From CAVPGH01 sp046726955 (lineage in GTDB: Bacteria; Acidobacteriota; Vicinamibacteria; Fen-336), in the NCBI GenBank assembly GCA_046726955.1, contig JBKPBQ010000190.1:1-7101 (forward strand): a DNA stretch of 7,101 bases. Direction: 5' to 3'. Each line of letters opens with the position of its first letter. Positions within the stretch are counted from its first letter, which is position 1. Made by a program: the position numbers and the translations under genes. The notes beneath the pieces were generated by a model that searched no databases, was not told the origin of the DNA, and saw nothing but the letters and a program-made list of their open reading frames with translations. Of this stretch, positions 1-4,993 are shown piece by piece.

Positions 1-278
1 ACTCTGCTCTCCTCGCGGCGGAGGTCGTGCTCGCCGCGCGCGGCGACTACTCGCGCGAGAGCCTCGAGAGCTACGCGAGCCGCCTCGCCGAGCGCTTCGG
101 CGCCCGGCCGCGCTTCGACCCGCTGCGGCTCGTTCCCGCCGCCGTGCGCCGGGCGCTCGGAGGCTGGATTCTCGCGTCCAAGTCACTCAACCGGCGCCTC
201 GTGGTGGAGCGCTGGTTCCTGCACCGCCAGACGCCTTCGCTGGCGCCGCCCACACCGCTCGCGGTGGCCACGGCCTGA
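1..278 (+). CDS. C-terminal fragment of probable FAD-dependent oxidoreductase (FixC / geranylgeranyl reductase-like)
   Basis: An open frame enters from the left edge (first whole codon at position 3) and stops at TGA 276-278; about 91 residues are visible. The start lies outside the window. The visible part has the pattern I associate with the C-terminus of FixC/geranylgeranyl-reductase-type flavoproteins: a helix of the 'LAAEVVLAARGDYS' kind, where the FAD domain ends and a substrate-side helix begins, then 'LESYASRLAERFG', and a terminal 'VVERWFLHRQ' stretch. The FAD-binding GxGxxG motif would be upstream and cannot be checked. Such enzymes reduce or oxidise isoprenoid or quinone-like substrates at the membrane; which one applies here is unknown. 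Its stop codon runs into the ribosome-binding site of the next small gene, so the two are probably co-transcribed. The family call rests on pattern memory of a short tail and is moderate to low. Confidence 0.5.
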   Translation, partial: SALLAAEVVLAARGDYSRESLESYASRLAERFGARPRFDPLRLVPAAVRRALGGWILASKSLNRRLVVERWFLHRQTPSLAPPTPLAVATA

Positions 279-288
279 GGAGGTTCCG

Positions 289-438
289 ATGATCCGCAAG
301 CTCCCGTCGGGGAAATACCGGCTCTACTCCCGCAAGACGGACCCGCGCACCGGGCGACGCCGCAACCTCGGGACGTTCTCGTCGCTCACGGCCGCTCGAC
401 GACACGAGCGCGCCGTGCAGTTCTTCAAGCGGCACTGA
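289..438 (+). CDS. 49-aa basic protein resembling an isolated integrase-arm / AP2-like DNA-binding module
   Basis: ATG at 289 is preceded by an excellent ribosome-binding site, GAGGAGG at 277-283, with 5 nt spacing; it overlaps the stop of the upstream gene. The 49-residue product is strongly basic. It starts 'MIRKLPSGKYRLYSRKTD', continues 'TGRRRNLGTF' (residues 22-31), then has a short helix with 'AARRHERAVQFFKRH' at the C-terminus. A G-K-Y-R-hydrophobic strand, a second strand around R-R-N-L-G-T-F and then a helix starting at 'SLTAA' is the three-strand-plus-helix layout of the arm-binding N-terminal domain of tyrosine integrases (AP2-like fold). Here it stands alone with no recombinase domain. 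This suggests a small nucleic-acid-binding protein, but that is inference from the pattern. It may form an operon with the flavoprotein upstream. The open frame and RBS are secure; the function is not. Confidence 0.8.
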   Translation: MIRKLPSGKYRLYSRKTDPRTGRRRNLGTFSSLTAARRHERAVQFFKRH

Positions 439-444
439 AGTCGG

Positions 445-461
445 CCCGCGCTCGCGGCGGG
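445..461. terminator. Weak GC-rich hairpin between convergent stop codons
   Basis: The 31-bp gap between the 49-aa gene and the oppositely oriented thiamine-binding gene contains CCCGC (445-449) and GCGGG (457-461), or alternatively CCGCG (446-450) pairing with CGCGG (453-457). Neither strand shows a U-tract, so it may only slow polymerase or stabilise 3' ends. The call rests on position and self-complementarity in GC-rich DNA, where such pairs arise easily. Confidence 0.25.
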
Positions 462-466
462 AGAAG

Positions 467-478
467 AATCTACAAAGA
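467..478 (+). repeat. 12-bp direct repeat, copy 1 (AATCTACAAAGA)
   Basis: AATCTACAAAGA occurs here and again, in the same orientation, at 3714-3725. It is AT-rich in GC-rich surroundings. In both copies a GGCGG lies shortly upstream and an AGG or AAGG follows. This copy spans the stop codon of the thiamine-binding gene, so part of it is coding on the minus strand. The two copies bracket the thiamine-binding/ligD pair. The significance is unknown. Confidence 0.5.
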
Positions 479-949
479 GGTCTCGAGGTCCGCGCTCGCC
501 TTGTCCTGGACCGACTCGACGTTGCGACGAATCTTGTTCGGCTCCCCTTCGTCGTCCTCGATGCGCACCGACGTGATCACGTGGCGCGACGAGCGGCGCG
601 CCGTCGCGTGGCAGGCGCGTATGACGGGAAGGACCTCGTCCCAGGAGCCCTCGATGTAGGTACTTCCCGGCGTGAGCTGGTACGGAAGACCCGACTGGTC
701 GATCACCTCTAGAATCTGGGCGATCTCCTCGCTGAGGTGGACGTCGCCGAGAGGCGTGATGCTCAGCTCGAAGAGCATCGAGCCCTCGCGCGAAAGCTCC
801 GCTTCCTGCGTCTCCGTCGCCGCCGCGGACACGCCGCCCTCGTCGGCGAGCGACGCGGCGCGGTCCTTGTCGAGCGGGTTCAAGCCCTCGGTGCCCGGAG
901 CCGGGCTCGGGCCGGTGGTCGATTCGAGATTCCTGGAATTCGTGCTCAC
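470..949 (-). CDS. Thiamine-binding protein, MTH1187/YqgV (UPF0045) family, with N-terminal extension
   Basis: The C-terminal 102 residues match the Thiamine_BP (MTH1187/YqgV) family: an opening strand 'MLFELSITPLG', a helix 'EEIAQILEVIDQSGL', then 'YQLTPGSTYIEGSWDEV' and a helix ending in the conserved His ('VIRACH'). The family forms a small ferredoxin-like fold that oligomerises and binds thiamine or related pyrimidines in the cytoplasm; the physiological role is poorly known. Family members are about 100 residues. Two starts are possible: ATG at 778, which gives the bare domain behind a weak GAGGG, or GTG at 949, which adds 57 low-complexity residues. I chose GTG 949 because GGAGGA lies 7 nt upstream, a sigma-54-like promoter predicts transcription from about 967, and the 57 extra codons keep the high G/C third-position bias. 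The extension (rich in Ser, Thr, Ala, Glu) is probably disordered. The gene is divergent from ligD. The family call is confident; the start is less so. Confidence 0.88.
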   Translation of the reverse strand: MSTNSRNLESTTGPSPAPGTEGLNPLDKDRAASLADEGGVSAAATETQEAELSREGSMLFELSITPLGDVHLSEEIAQILEVIDQSGLPYQLTPGSTYIEGSWDEVLPVIRACHATARRSSRHVITSVRIEDDEGEPNKIRRNVESVQDKASADLETSL

Positions 950-956
950 TCTTCCG

Positions 957-962
957 TCCTCC
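957..962 (-). promoter_or_regulatory. Ribosome-binding site supporting the GTG start at 949
   Basis: Read on the minus strand this is GGAGGA, 7 nt before the GTG at 949-947. It is a far better Shine-Dalgarno than the GAGGG before the alternative ATG at 778, and it falls just inside the transcript predicted from the minus-strand -24/-12 element. It is the main argument for the longer form of the thiamine-binding protein. Confidence 0.6.
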
Positions 963-977
963 AACTCACAAAGAGCA

Positions 978-993
978 CGCAAGCAGGATGCCA
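978..993 (-). promoter_or_regulatory. Candidate sigma-54 (-24/-12) promoter for the thiamine-binding gene
   Basis: On the minus strand the sequence from 993 to 978 reads TGGCATCCTGCTTGCG. Against the RpoN consensus TGGCACG-N4-TTGCW it keeps TGGCA and TTGC with exact spacing (GG at 992-991, GC at 980-979), with mismatches at the sixth, seventh and last positions. Predicted transcription starts near 967, just upstream of the RBS and GTG 949. It is one arm of a perfect-symmetry dyad with the element facing ligD. RpoN promoters need an AAA+ enhancer-binding activator; none is visible here. Confidence 0.45.
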
Positions 994-1007
994 GCGCCGC
1001 CCGACGA

Positions 1008-1023
1008 CGGCATATGTCTTGCG
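1008..1023 (+). promoter_or_regulatory. Candidate sigma-54 (-24/-12) promoter for ligD
   Basis: CGGCATATGTCTTGCG keeps the essential GG (1009-1010) and GC (1021-1022) at exact RpoN spacing, plus GCA after the GG and TT before the GC. The first base and the sixth, seventh and last positions deviate from TGGCACG-N4-TTGCW. The predicted transcription start is near 1034, only about 3 nt before the ligD ATG, implying an almost leaderless mRNA. That fits the absence of a Shine-Dalgarno but is unusual for this promoter class, so confidence is moderate to low. Confidence 0.4.
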
Positions 1024-1036
1024 AGAACTCCACCGC

Positions 1037-3658
1037 ATGGCGGCCTCTCCGGCGTCGACACGGGCGAAGACGAAGCTCGAGGAGTACCGGCGGAAGCGGA
1101 ACTTCGCGACGACACCCGAGCCCGCGGGCGAGGCGGCTCCCGCCTCCGGCGGCCGATCCTTCGTGGTGCAGAAGCACGACGCCACCCGGCTGCACTACGA
1201 CTTCCGGCTGGAGATGGAGGGCGTCCTGCGGAGTTGGGCCGTGCCCAAGGGCCCCAGCCTCGATCCCAGGGACAAGCGGCTCGCCATGCAGACCGAGGAC
1301 CATCCCGTCGAGTACGGCGGCTTCGAGGGCGTCATCCCGGAGAACGAGTACGGCGCGGGGCCCGTCGTCCTCTGGGACCGCGGGACGTGGGAGCCCGAAG
1401 GCGACCCCGTCCAGGCCTATCGCGCCGGCCGGCTGAAGTTCCGCCTCCACGGAGAAAAGCTGCGCGGCAGCTGGGCGCTCGTGAAGACGAGCGGGGGCAG
1501 CCGGCGCGACGCGGAGCGGAAGTGGCTCCTCTTCAAGCTGAAGGACGACGAGGCGCGGCCGGGCGTCGACATCGAGGCCGCGCGGCCGGAGAGCGTCGAG
1601 ACGGGCCGGACGCTCGAGGACGTGGCCGCGGGCGCCCGCCCGAAGAAGGTCGCGAAGCCCAGGCCGCAGCCGAAGGCGACCGCGGAGCCGGCCGGCAAGA
1701 CTGCTTCCCGCGCGGCGCTGCCCGACTTCGTCGCGCCCGAGCTCGCGACCCTCACCGACGAAGCCCCCGAAGGCGACGAGTGGCTGCACGAGATGAAGTT
1801 CGACGGCTACAGGATCCTGTGTCGCCTCGAGGACGGGCGCGTCCGGCTCCTGAGCCGGAAGCGGAACGACTGGACGGATCGCCTGCCCGAGCTCGCCCGC
1901 GCGGTCGAGGGTCTTCCCGCCCGCCGCGCGCTCGTCGACGGCGAGCTCGCCGTAGTCCTGCCCGACGGCACCACGAGCTTCCAGGCCCTGCAGAACCTGA
2001 TGTCGGGCGTGCCGACGGGCGAGCTCGCGTACTTCGCGTTCGACCTCCTCCACCTCGACGGCGAGGACCTCGCTCCGCAGCCGCTCGAGGAGCGCAAGCG
2101 GCGGCTGAAGGAGCTGCTCGGCCGCGCGCGCGTCCTTCCCTTCCGCTTCAGCGATCACGTGCCCGGCTCCGGCCCCCGCTTCTTCGCCGAAGCCTGCCGC
2201 AAGGGGCTCGAAGGGATCGTCAGCAAGCGACGCGGCTCGCCCTATCGGCCGGGGCGGGGAGGCGACTGGCTGAAGGTGAAGTGCCTGCGCGAGCAGGAGG
2301 TCGTGATCGGCGGCTACACGCCGCCCCAGGGGTCGCGGGTGGGGCTCGGGGCGCTGCTGGTCGGCGTCCACGACGGCGAGGGAAGGCTCCAGTACGCGGG
2401 GAAGATCGGGACCGGCTTCACGGATGCGACGCTCCGGGAGCTGACACGACGGCTCGAGGCGCTGGAGCAGCCGACGCGGCCCTTCGCGACGTCGCCTCCC
2501 GAAGCGTCCCGCGCCCACTGGGTCCGGCCCGAGCTCGTGGCGCAGGTCGCCTTCGGGGAGTGGACGGGAGACGGCCGGCTGAGACACCCGTCGTTCCGCG
2601 GGTTGCGCGAGGACAAGCCGGCGTCCGAGGTCGTGAGGGAGGAGCCGGTGAAGGTCGAGAAGCTGGAAACGCGCGGACGAAAGGCCGGCGGGAACGCGAA
2701 GGCCTCCCGCGCGGCGCGGCCTGCTCGGGGCGCCGCCCCTCGTGATGGGAAGCCAGCCTCCGGGCCGAGCGTCGTCGCCGGCGTCCGCCTCACGCATCCC
2801 GACCGCGTCCTTTACGATCCGCCGGGGGCGACCAAGCTCGACCTCGCGACGTACTACGTCTCCGTGCAGAGCCGGATCCTGCCCCATCTGGAGGACCGGC
2901 CCCTCGTCCTCGTGCGCTGCCCGGACGGAGCGCACAAGGAATGCTTCTTCCAGAAGCACGCGGGACGGTACGTCCCGGACGAGGTTCGCCGAGTCACGAT
3001 CCAGGAGGCGAAGAAGCTCGGCGAGTACCTCGTGGTGGACGACCTCGCCGGGCTCGTGGGTCTCGTCCAGATGGGAGTGCTCGAGCTGCACGGCTGGGGC
3101 TCGCGGGCCGCTCGCCTGGAGCAGCCCGACCGCCTGGTCTTCGACATCGATCCCGACGAGGGGCTTCCCTGGGAGCGCGTGGCCGCGGCCGCCCTCCTCC
3201 TGCGCGAGCGGCTCCAGGGTCTCGACCTCGCGAGCTTCCTCGAATCGACGGGCGGGAAAGGGCTCCACGTCGTGGCGCCGCTGCAGCCTGAAGCGGGATG
3301 GGACGAGGTCAAGGCCTTCGCGCAGGCCCTCGCCTTCGACGTGGTGCGCGCCGAGCCTTTGGCCTACGTGGCGGAAGCGAGCAAGGCGCGCCGCAAGGGC
3401 AAGGTCTTCGTCGACTACCTCCGGAACTACCGCGGGGCGAGCGCGATCGTGCCGTACTCGACGCGGGCGCGCGCGGGCGCGCCAGTGGCGATGCCGCTCG
3501 GTTGGGACGAGCTCGGGTCGGAGCCGCTCGGGGATGCTTGGACGATCGGGAACGCCGCTGAGCGGCTGGCCCAGCCCGACCCCTGGAAGGAATTCTGGTC
3601 TTCGCGGCAGCGCCTGAGCGCGAGCCGCCTGAGGTCGGCGGGAGCCTCGCCGCGCTGA
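1037..3658 (+). CDS. ligD: ATP-dependent DNA ligase D (PE-LIG-POL), non-homologous end joining
   Basis: The 873-aa protein carries all three LigD modules in Pseudomonas-type order. The 3'-phosphoesterase domain (about 15-180) has His47, the H-x-D-x-R triad His53/Asp55/Arg57, His89 and Tyr93. The ligase domain (about 230-530) has the nucleotidyl-acceptor Lys254 in KFDG, motif Ia 'SRKRNDW' (273-279), 'YFAFDLLHLDG' (332-342), 'EGIVSKR' (392-398) and motif V 'DWLKVK' (410-415), followed by the OB fold. A Lys/Ala/Pro-rich linker (about 533-578) leads to the AEP-type polymerase domain (about 580-860) with Asp703/Asp705, 'STGGKGLH' (737-744, His744) and Asp793. No key residue is missing and the length is close to the P. 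aeruginosa protein. LigD trims 3' ends, adds (ribo)nucleotides and seals double-strand breaks held by Ku; no ku gene is in the window. ATG 1037 is the only sensible start, since 'KLEEYRRKRNF' follows at once, but it lacks a clear Shine-Dalgarno. It is divergent from the thiamine-binding gene. Confidence 0.98.
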   Translation: MAASPASTRAKTKLEEYRRKRNFATTPEPAGEAAPASGGRSFVVQKHDATRLHYDFRLEMEGVLRSWAVPKGPSLDPRDKRLAMQTEDHPVEYGGFEGVIPENEYGAGPVVLWDRGTWEPEGDPVQAYRAGRLKFRLHGEKLRGSWALVKTSGGSRRDAERKWLLFKLKDDEARPGVDIEAARPESVETGRTLEDVAAGARPKKVAKPRPQPKATAEPAGKTASRAALPDFVAPELATLTDEAPEGDEWLHEMKFDGYRILCRLEDGRVRLLSRKRNDWTDRLPELARAVEGLPARRALVDGELAVVLPDGTTSFQALQNLMSGVPTGELAYFAFDLLHLDGEDLAPQPLEERKRRLKELLGRARVLPFRFSDHVPGSGPRFFAEACRKGLEGIVSKRRGSPYRPGRGGDWLKVKCLREQEVVIGGYTPPQGSRVGLGALLVGVHDGEGRLQYAGKIGTGFTDATLRELTRRLEALEQPTRPFATSPPEASRAHWVRPELVAQVAFGEWTGDGRLRHPSFRGLREDKPASEVVREEPVKVEKLETRGRKAGGNAKASRAARPARGAAPRDGKPASGPSVVAGVRLTHPDRVLYDPPGATKLDLATYYVSVQSRILPHLEDRPLVLVRCPDGAHKECFFQKHAGRYVPDEVRRVTIQEAKKLGEYLVVDDLAGLVGLVQMGVLELHGWGSRAARLEQPDRLVFDIDPDEGLPWERVAAAALLLRERLQGLDLASFLESTGGKGLHVVAPLQPEAGWDEVKAFAQALAFDVVRAEPLAYVAEASKARRKGKVFVDYLRNYRGASAIVPYSTRARAGAPVAMPLGWDELGSEPLGDAWTIGNAAERLAQPDPWKEFWSSRQRLSASRLRSAGASPR

Positions 3659-3670
3659 CCCGCGCCATCG

Positions 3671-3686
3671 CTTCGGCCGCCCGAAG
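3671..3686 (+). terminator. Hairpin after ligD
   Basis: CTTCGG (3671-3676) and CCGAAG (3681-3686) form a perfect 6-bp stem with a CCGC loop, 12 nt after the ligD stop. No U-tract follows (TACCGCCC), so it is not a classical intrinsic terminator. It may mark or protect the 3' end of the ligD transcript before the sigma-54-controlled cluster. Confidence 0.45.
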
Positions 3687-3713
3687 TACCGCCCGCCCCG
3701 TCGCCGGCGGACA

Positions 3714-3725
3714 AATCTACAAAGA
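3714..3725 (+). repeat. 12-bp direct repeat, copy 2 (AATCTACAAAGA)
   Basis: Identical to 467-478 and in the same orientation, 55 nt downstream of the ligD stop. The seven-base core TACAAAG occurs once more at 3841-3847, where it merges with a ribosome-binding site. The copy lies about 70 nt upstream of the -24 element at 3794, close to the range in which activator sites for sigma-54 promoters are found, but it has no dyad symmetry. Confidence 0.5.
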
Positions 3726-3793
3726 AAGGCGGGGCTCTTGAAAGGTTGGGAAGGGCGAATCGCCTGGAATGGGCATTTTCCGCGACAGGCGGG

Positions 3794-3809
3794 TGGCCCG
3801 GTGATTGCT
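3794..3809 (+). promoter_or_regulatory. Strong sigma-54 (-24/-12) promoter candidate for the rhomboid cluster
   Basis: TGGCCCG-GTGA-TTGCT matches the RpoN consensus TGGCACG-N4-TTGCW at all defined positions but one (C for A), with exact GG-to-GC spacing (3795-3796 and 3807-3808). The predicted start of transcription is near 3820. That gives a leader of about 38 nt containing the AAAGGAGGG ribosome-binding site of the 75-aa gene. The 199-bp gap after ligD leaves room for an upstream activator site. A short GCCTG/CAGGC dyad (3762-3766 and 3786-3790) lies just upstream, too close to -24 to be a typical enhancer. This is the best promoter in the window. Confidence 0.65.
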
Positions 3810-3843
3810 CTATCGGGGGCACCGGGCCGTCGACGAGTGTTAC

Positions 3844-3852
3844 AAAGGAGGG
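3844..3852 (+). promoter_or_regulatory. Ribosome-binding site AAAGGAGGG fixing the start at 3858
   Basis: A near-ideal Shine-Dalgarno, 5 nt before ATG 3858. It decides against upstream in-frame starts such as TTG 3738, which would lie before the predicted sigma-54 transcription start. Confidence 0.75.
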
Positions 3853-3857
3853 CGCCC

Positions 3858-4085
3858 ATGCTCATTACACGATGCCGCCAGCTTCCCGACGGGGAAGAGC
3901 TCGTGTGGGCCGAGGATGGCTCTCTCTACCAGGACGGGCTCGATCCCCGCGAGAGCGCCATCACGCGCCGCGGCCTCGCCCTGTCGCAGACGAGCGTGCG
4001 GCGCACCCGCGCGACACCGACGCCGCCGTCCGTACCGCCCGGCGATGTGGTGGAACGCCTGAAGTTCAAGGTCGAATGGCGATGA
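3858..4085 (+). CDS. Hypothetical 75-aa protein, first gene of the rhomboid cluster
   Basis: I do not recognise this gene. The 75-residue product is predicted cytosolic, with no signal peptide or membrane segment. The N-terminal half alternates charged and aromatic residues ('DGEELVWAEDGSLYQDGLD', residues 11-29). A basic Thr/Ser/Pro-rich middle follows ('VRRTRATPTPPSVPP', 47-61), and the end is a short strand- or helix-like 'DVVERLKFKVEWR'. An excellent ribosome-binding site and a near-consensus sigma-54 promoter directly upstream argue strongly that it is real and is the leading gene of the transcript. Its TGA overlaps the start of the next gene, implying translational coupling. It may be a small regulatory or stress protein, but nothing in the sequence shows that. 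Confidence 0.75.
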   Translation: MLITRCRQLPDGEELVWAEDGSLYQDGLDPRESAITRRGLALSQTSVRRTRATPTPPSVPPGDVVERLKFKVEWR

Positions 4086-4273
4086 AGACGGAAGCGACCG
4101 AGGTCCACGCGAGCCGCGTGCCTCGACCGCAGCTCGACCCCCGATTCGATCCGGATCGGGGCGAGCACCCCGGAGCCTACCCGGGCGCCCCCGCGTGGGA
4201 GCCTGGAGAAGGGCTCGACGCCGTCTTCCCCGACGGCCTCAGCACCCCCAGCCGCGACGACGACGAGGCCTGA
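4076..4273 (+). CDS. Hypothetical 65-aa acidic, proline-rich protein, coupled to the upstream gene
   Basis: Unrecognised. The frame opens at ATG 4076 (or ATG 4082, which forms an ATGA overlap with the stop of the 75-aa gene) and ends at TGA 4271-4273, 5 nt before the rhomboid start. AAGG at 4068-4071 may act as a weak ribosome-binding site, but coupling to the preceding gene is more likely. The 65 residues are rich in Asp, Glu, Pro and Gly ('LDPRFDPDRGEHPGAYPGAP' at 20-39), with a DDDEA end, and have no hydrophobic core. The protein is probably disordered unless bound to a partner. Its tight packing between two real genes supports it as coding; its composition alone does not. Confidence 0.6.
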   Translation: MAMKTEATEVHASRVPRPQLDPRFDPDRGEHPGAYPGAPAWEPGEGLDAVFPDGLSTPSRDDDEA

Positions 4274-4278
4274 CCCGG

Positions 4279-4965
4279 ATGATCCCGGTTGGCGACGAGG
4301 GGGAGGGCCGGGGCGGCTTTGCCCCCGTCACCCTGTTACTCGTCGCGCTGAACGTCCTCGCCTTCGTGCTCGAGCTGATGCAGCCCTCCGCGGGCGCCCT
4401 CGAGTCGTTCATCCACGCGTGGGGCGTCGTTCCCCGCGAGTACTCCCTCGCCCGCGACCTCCCGCCGACGATCCCGCTGCCCTTCTGGTCGACGTTGTTC
4501 ACCTCGATGTTCCTGCACGGCGGCTGGGCGCACCTCGGGGGGAACATGCTGTACCTCTGGACGTTCGGTGACAACGTCGAGAGGCGGCTCGGGTCCTCCC
4601 GCTTCCTCGTCTTCTACCTGGTGTGCGGCGTCGCCGCCGCCCTGGCCCACGTGGCGTTCAACGCACAGTCGAACGTCCCCACGGTCGGCGCCTCGGGCGC
4701 GATCAGCGGCGTCCTCGGCGGCTACCTCGTGCTCTTCCCCCGCAACCAGGTGCGCGTGCTGACGCGCGGGGGGATAGCGACGGTGCCCGCGATCATGGTG
4801 CTCGGCCTCTGGATCGTGATCCAGCTGCTGTCGAGCGTCGGCTCGATCACCCACACGCAGGAGGCGTCGGGCGTCGCGTACATCGCCCACGTCGGAGGCT
4901 TCGTGGCGGGGGTGGTCCTCGTGAAGATCCTGGCCGCCGGACGTCCGCGGCCCGCACTCGCCTGA
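4279..4965 (+). CDS. Rhomboid family intramembrane serine protease
   Basis: The 228-aa multi-pass membrane protein has the rhomboid signature: 'HGGWAHLGGNMLYL' (80-93), whose His85 and Asn89 correspond to the oxyanion-side residues of GlpG, the nucleophile Ser139 in 'VGASGAISG' (136-144), and the catalytic His204 in 'AHVGGFVAG' (203-211). Hydrophobic segments fall at about 16-35, 88-98, 107-127, 139-154, 167-188 and 200-219, giving the basic six-helix rhomboid core, with a long first loop (36-70). The short N-terminal tail (about 15 residues) carries no extra domain. Rhomboids cut substrate transmembrane helices within the membrane; the substrate is unknown and none of the neighbours has a transmembrane segment. 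ATG 4279 starts 5 nt after the previous stop, with GAGG at 4265-4268 as a poor ribosome-binding site, so expression probably depends on the upstream genes and their sigma-54 promoter. Confidence 0.95.
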   Translation: MIPVGDEGEGRGGFAPVTLLLVALNVLAFVLELMQPSAGALESFIHAWGVVPREYSLARDLPPTIPLPFWSTLFTSMFLHGGWAHLGGNMLYLWTFGDNVERRLGSSRFLVFYLVCGVAAALAHVAFNAQSNVPTVGASGAISGVLGGYLVLFPRNQVRVLTRGGIATVPAIMVLGLWIVIQLLSSVGSITHTQEASGVAYIAHVGGFVAGVVLVKILAAGRPRPALA

Positions 4966-4993
4966 CCGTCGATTCGGAGGAGGAGAAATCCCC

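Larger units (their letters stand above)
978..1023. repeat. Symmetric inverted repeat in the thiamine-binding/ligD divergent promoter
   Basis: CGCAAG-N4-ATGCC (978-992) is mirrored exactly by GGCAT-N4-CTTGCG (1009-1023) about a centre at 1000.5, with a 16-nt GC-rich spacer (993-1008). Eleven of fifteen positions in each arm pair, and the two unpaired N4 blocks sit at equivalent places. The arms coincide with oppositely oriented -24/-12 motifs. The dyad could therefore be a bidirectional sigma-54 promoter, or an operator for a dimeric or tetrameric regulator. The symmetry is seen directly; the function is inferred. Confidence 0.7.

Noticed and set aside
207..225. TGGTTCCTGCACCGC upstream of the 49-aa gene as a sigma-54 promoter.
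   Set aside because: Spacing is right, but only the GG and GC agree with consensus and it lies inside the coding sequence of the upstream flavoprotein, where it encodes the family-like 'RWFLHR'.
1037..3658. A complete NHEJ locus with ku next to ligD.
   Set aside because: No Ku-like sequence is present in any frame of the window; ku may lie elsewhere in the genome, so its absence here means little.
3738..3857. TTG 3738 as a start giving a 115-aa version of the first cluster gene.
   Set aside because: It lies upstream of the predicted transcription start, has no proper ribosome-binding site, and the extra residues look like translated non-coding DNA; AAAGGAGGG before ATG 3858 is decisive.
950..3865. 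Very long minus-strand open frame continuing upstream of the thiamine-binding gene and running antisense to all of ligD.
   Set aside because: It is the antisense shadow of a GC-rich gene with strong third-position bias; the product is Arg/Leu/Pro-rich with no domain, while the plus strand encodes an intact LigD.
4946..4993. A GG...GC pair upstream of the Cys-rich gene as a fourth sigma-54 promoter.
   Set aside because: The GG-to-GC spacing is off by one base and the flanking consensus is poor; read-through from the rhomboid gene explains expression.
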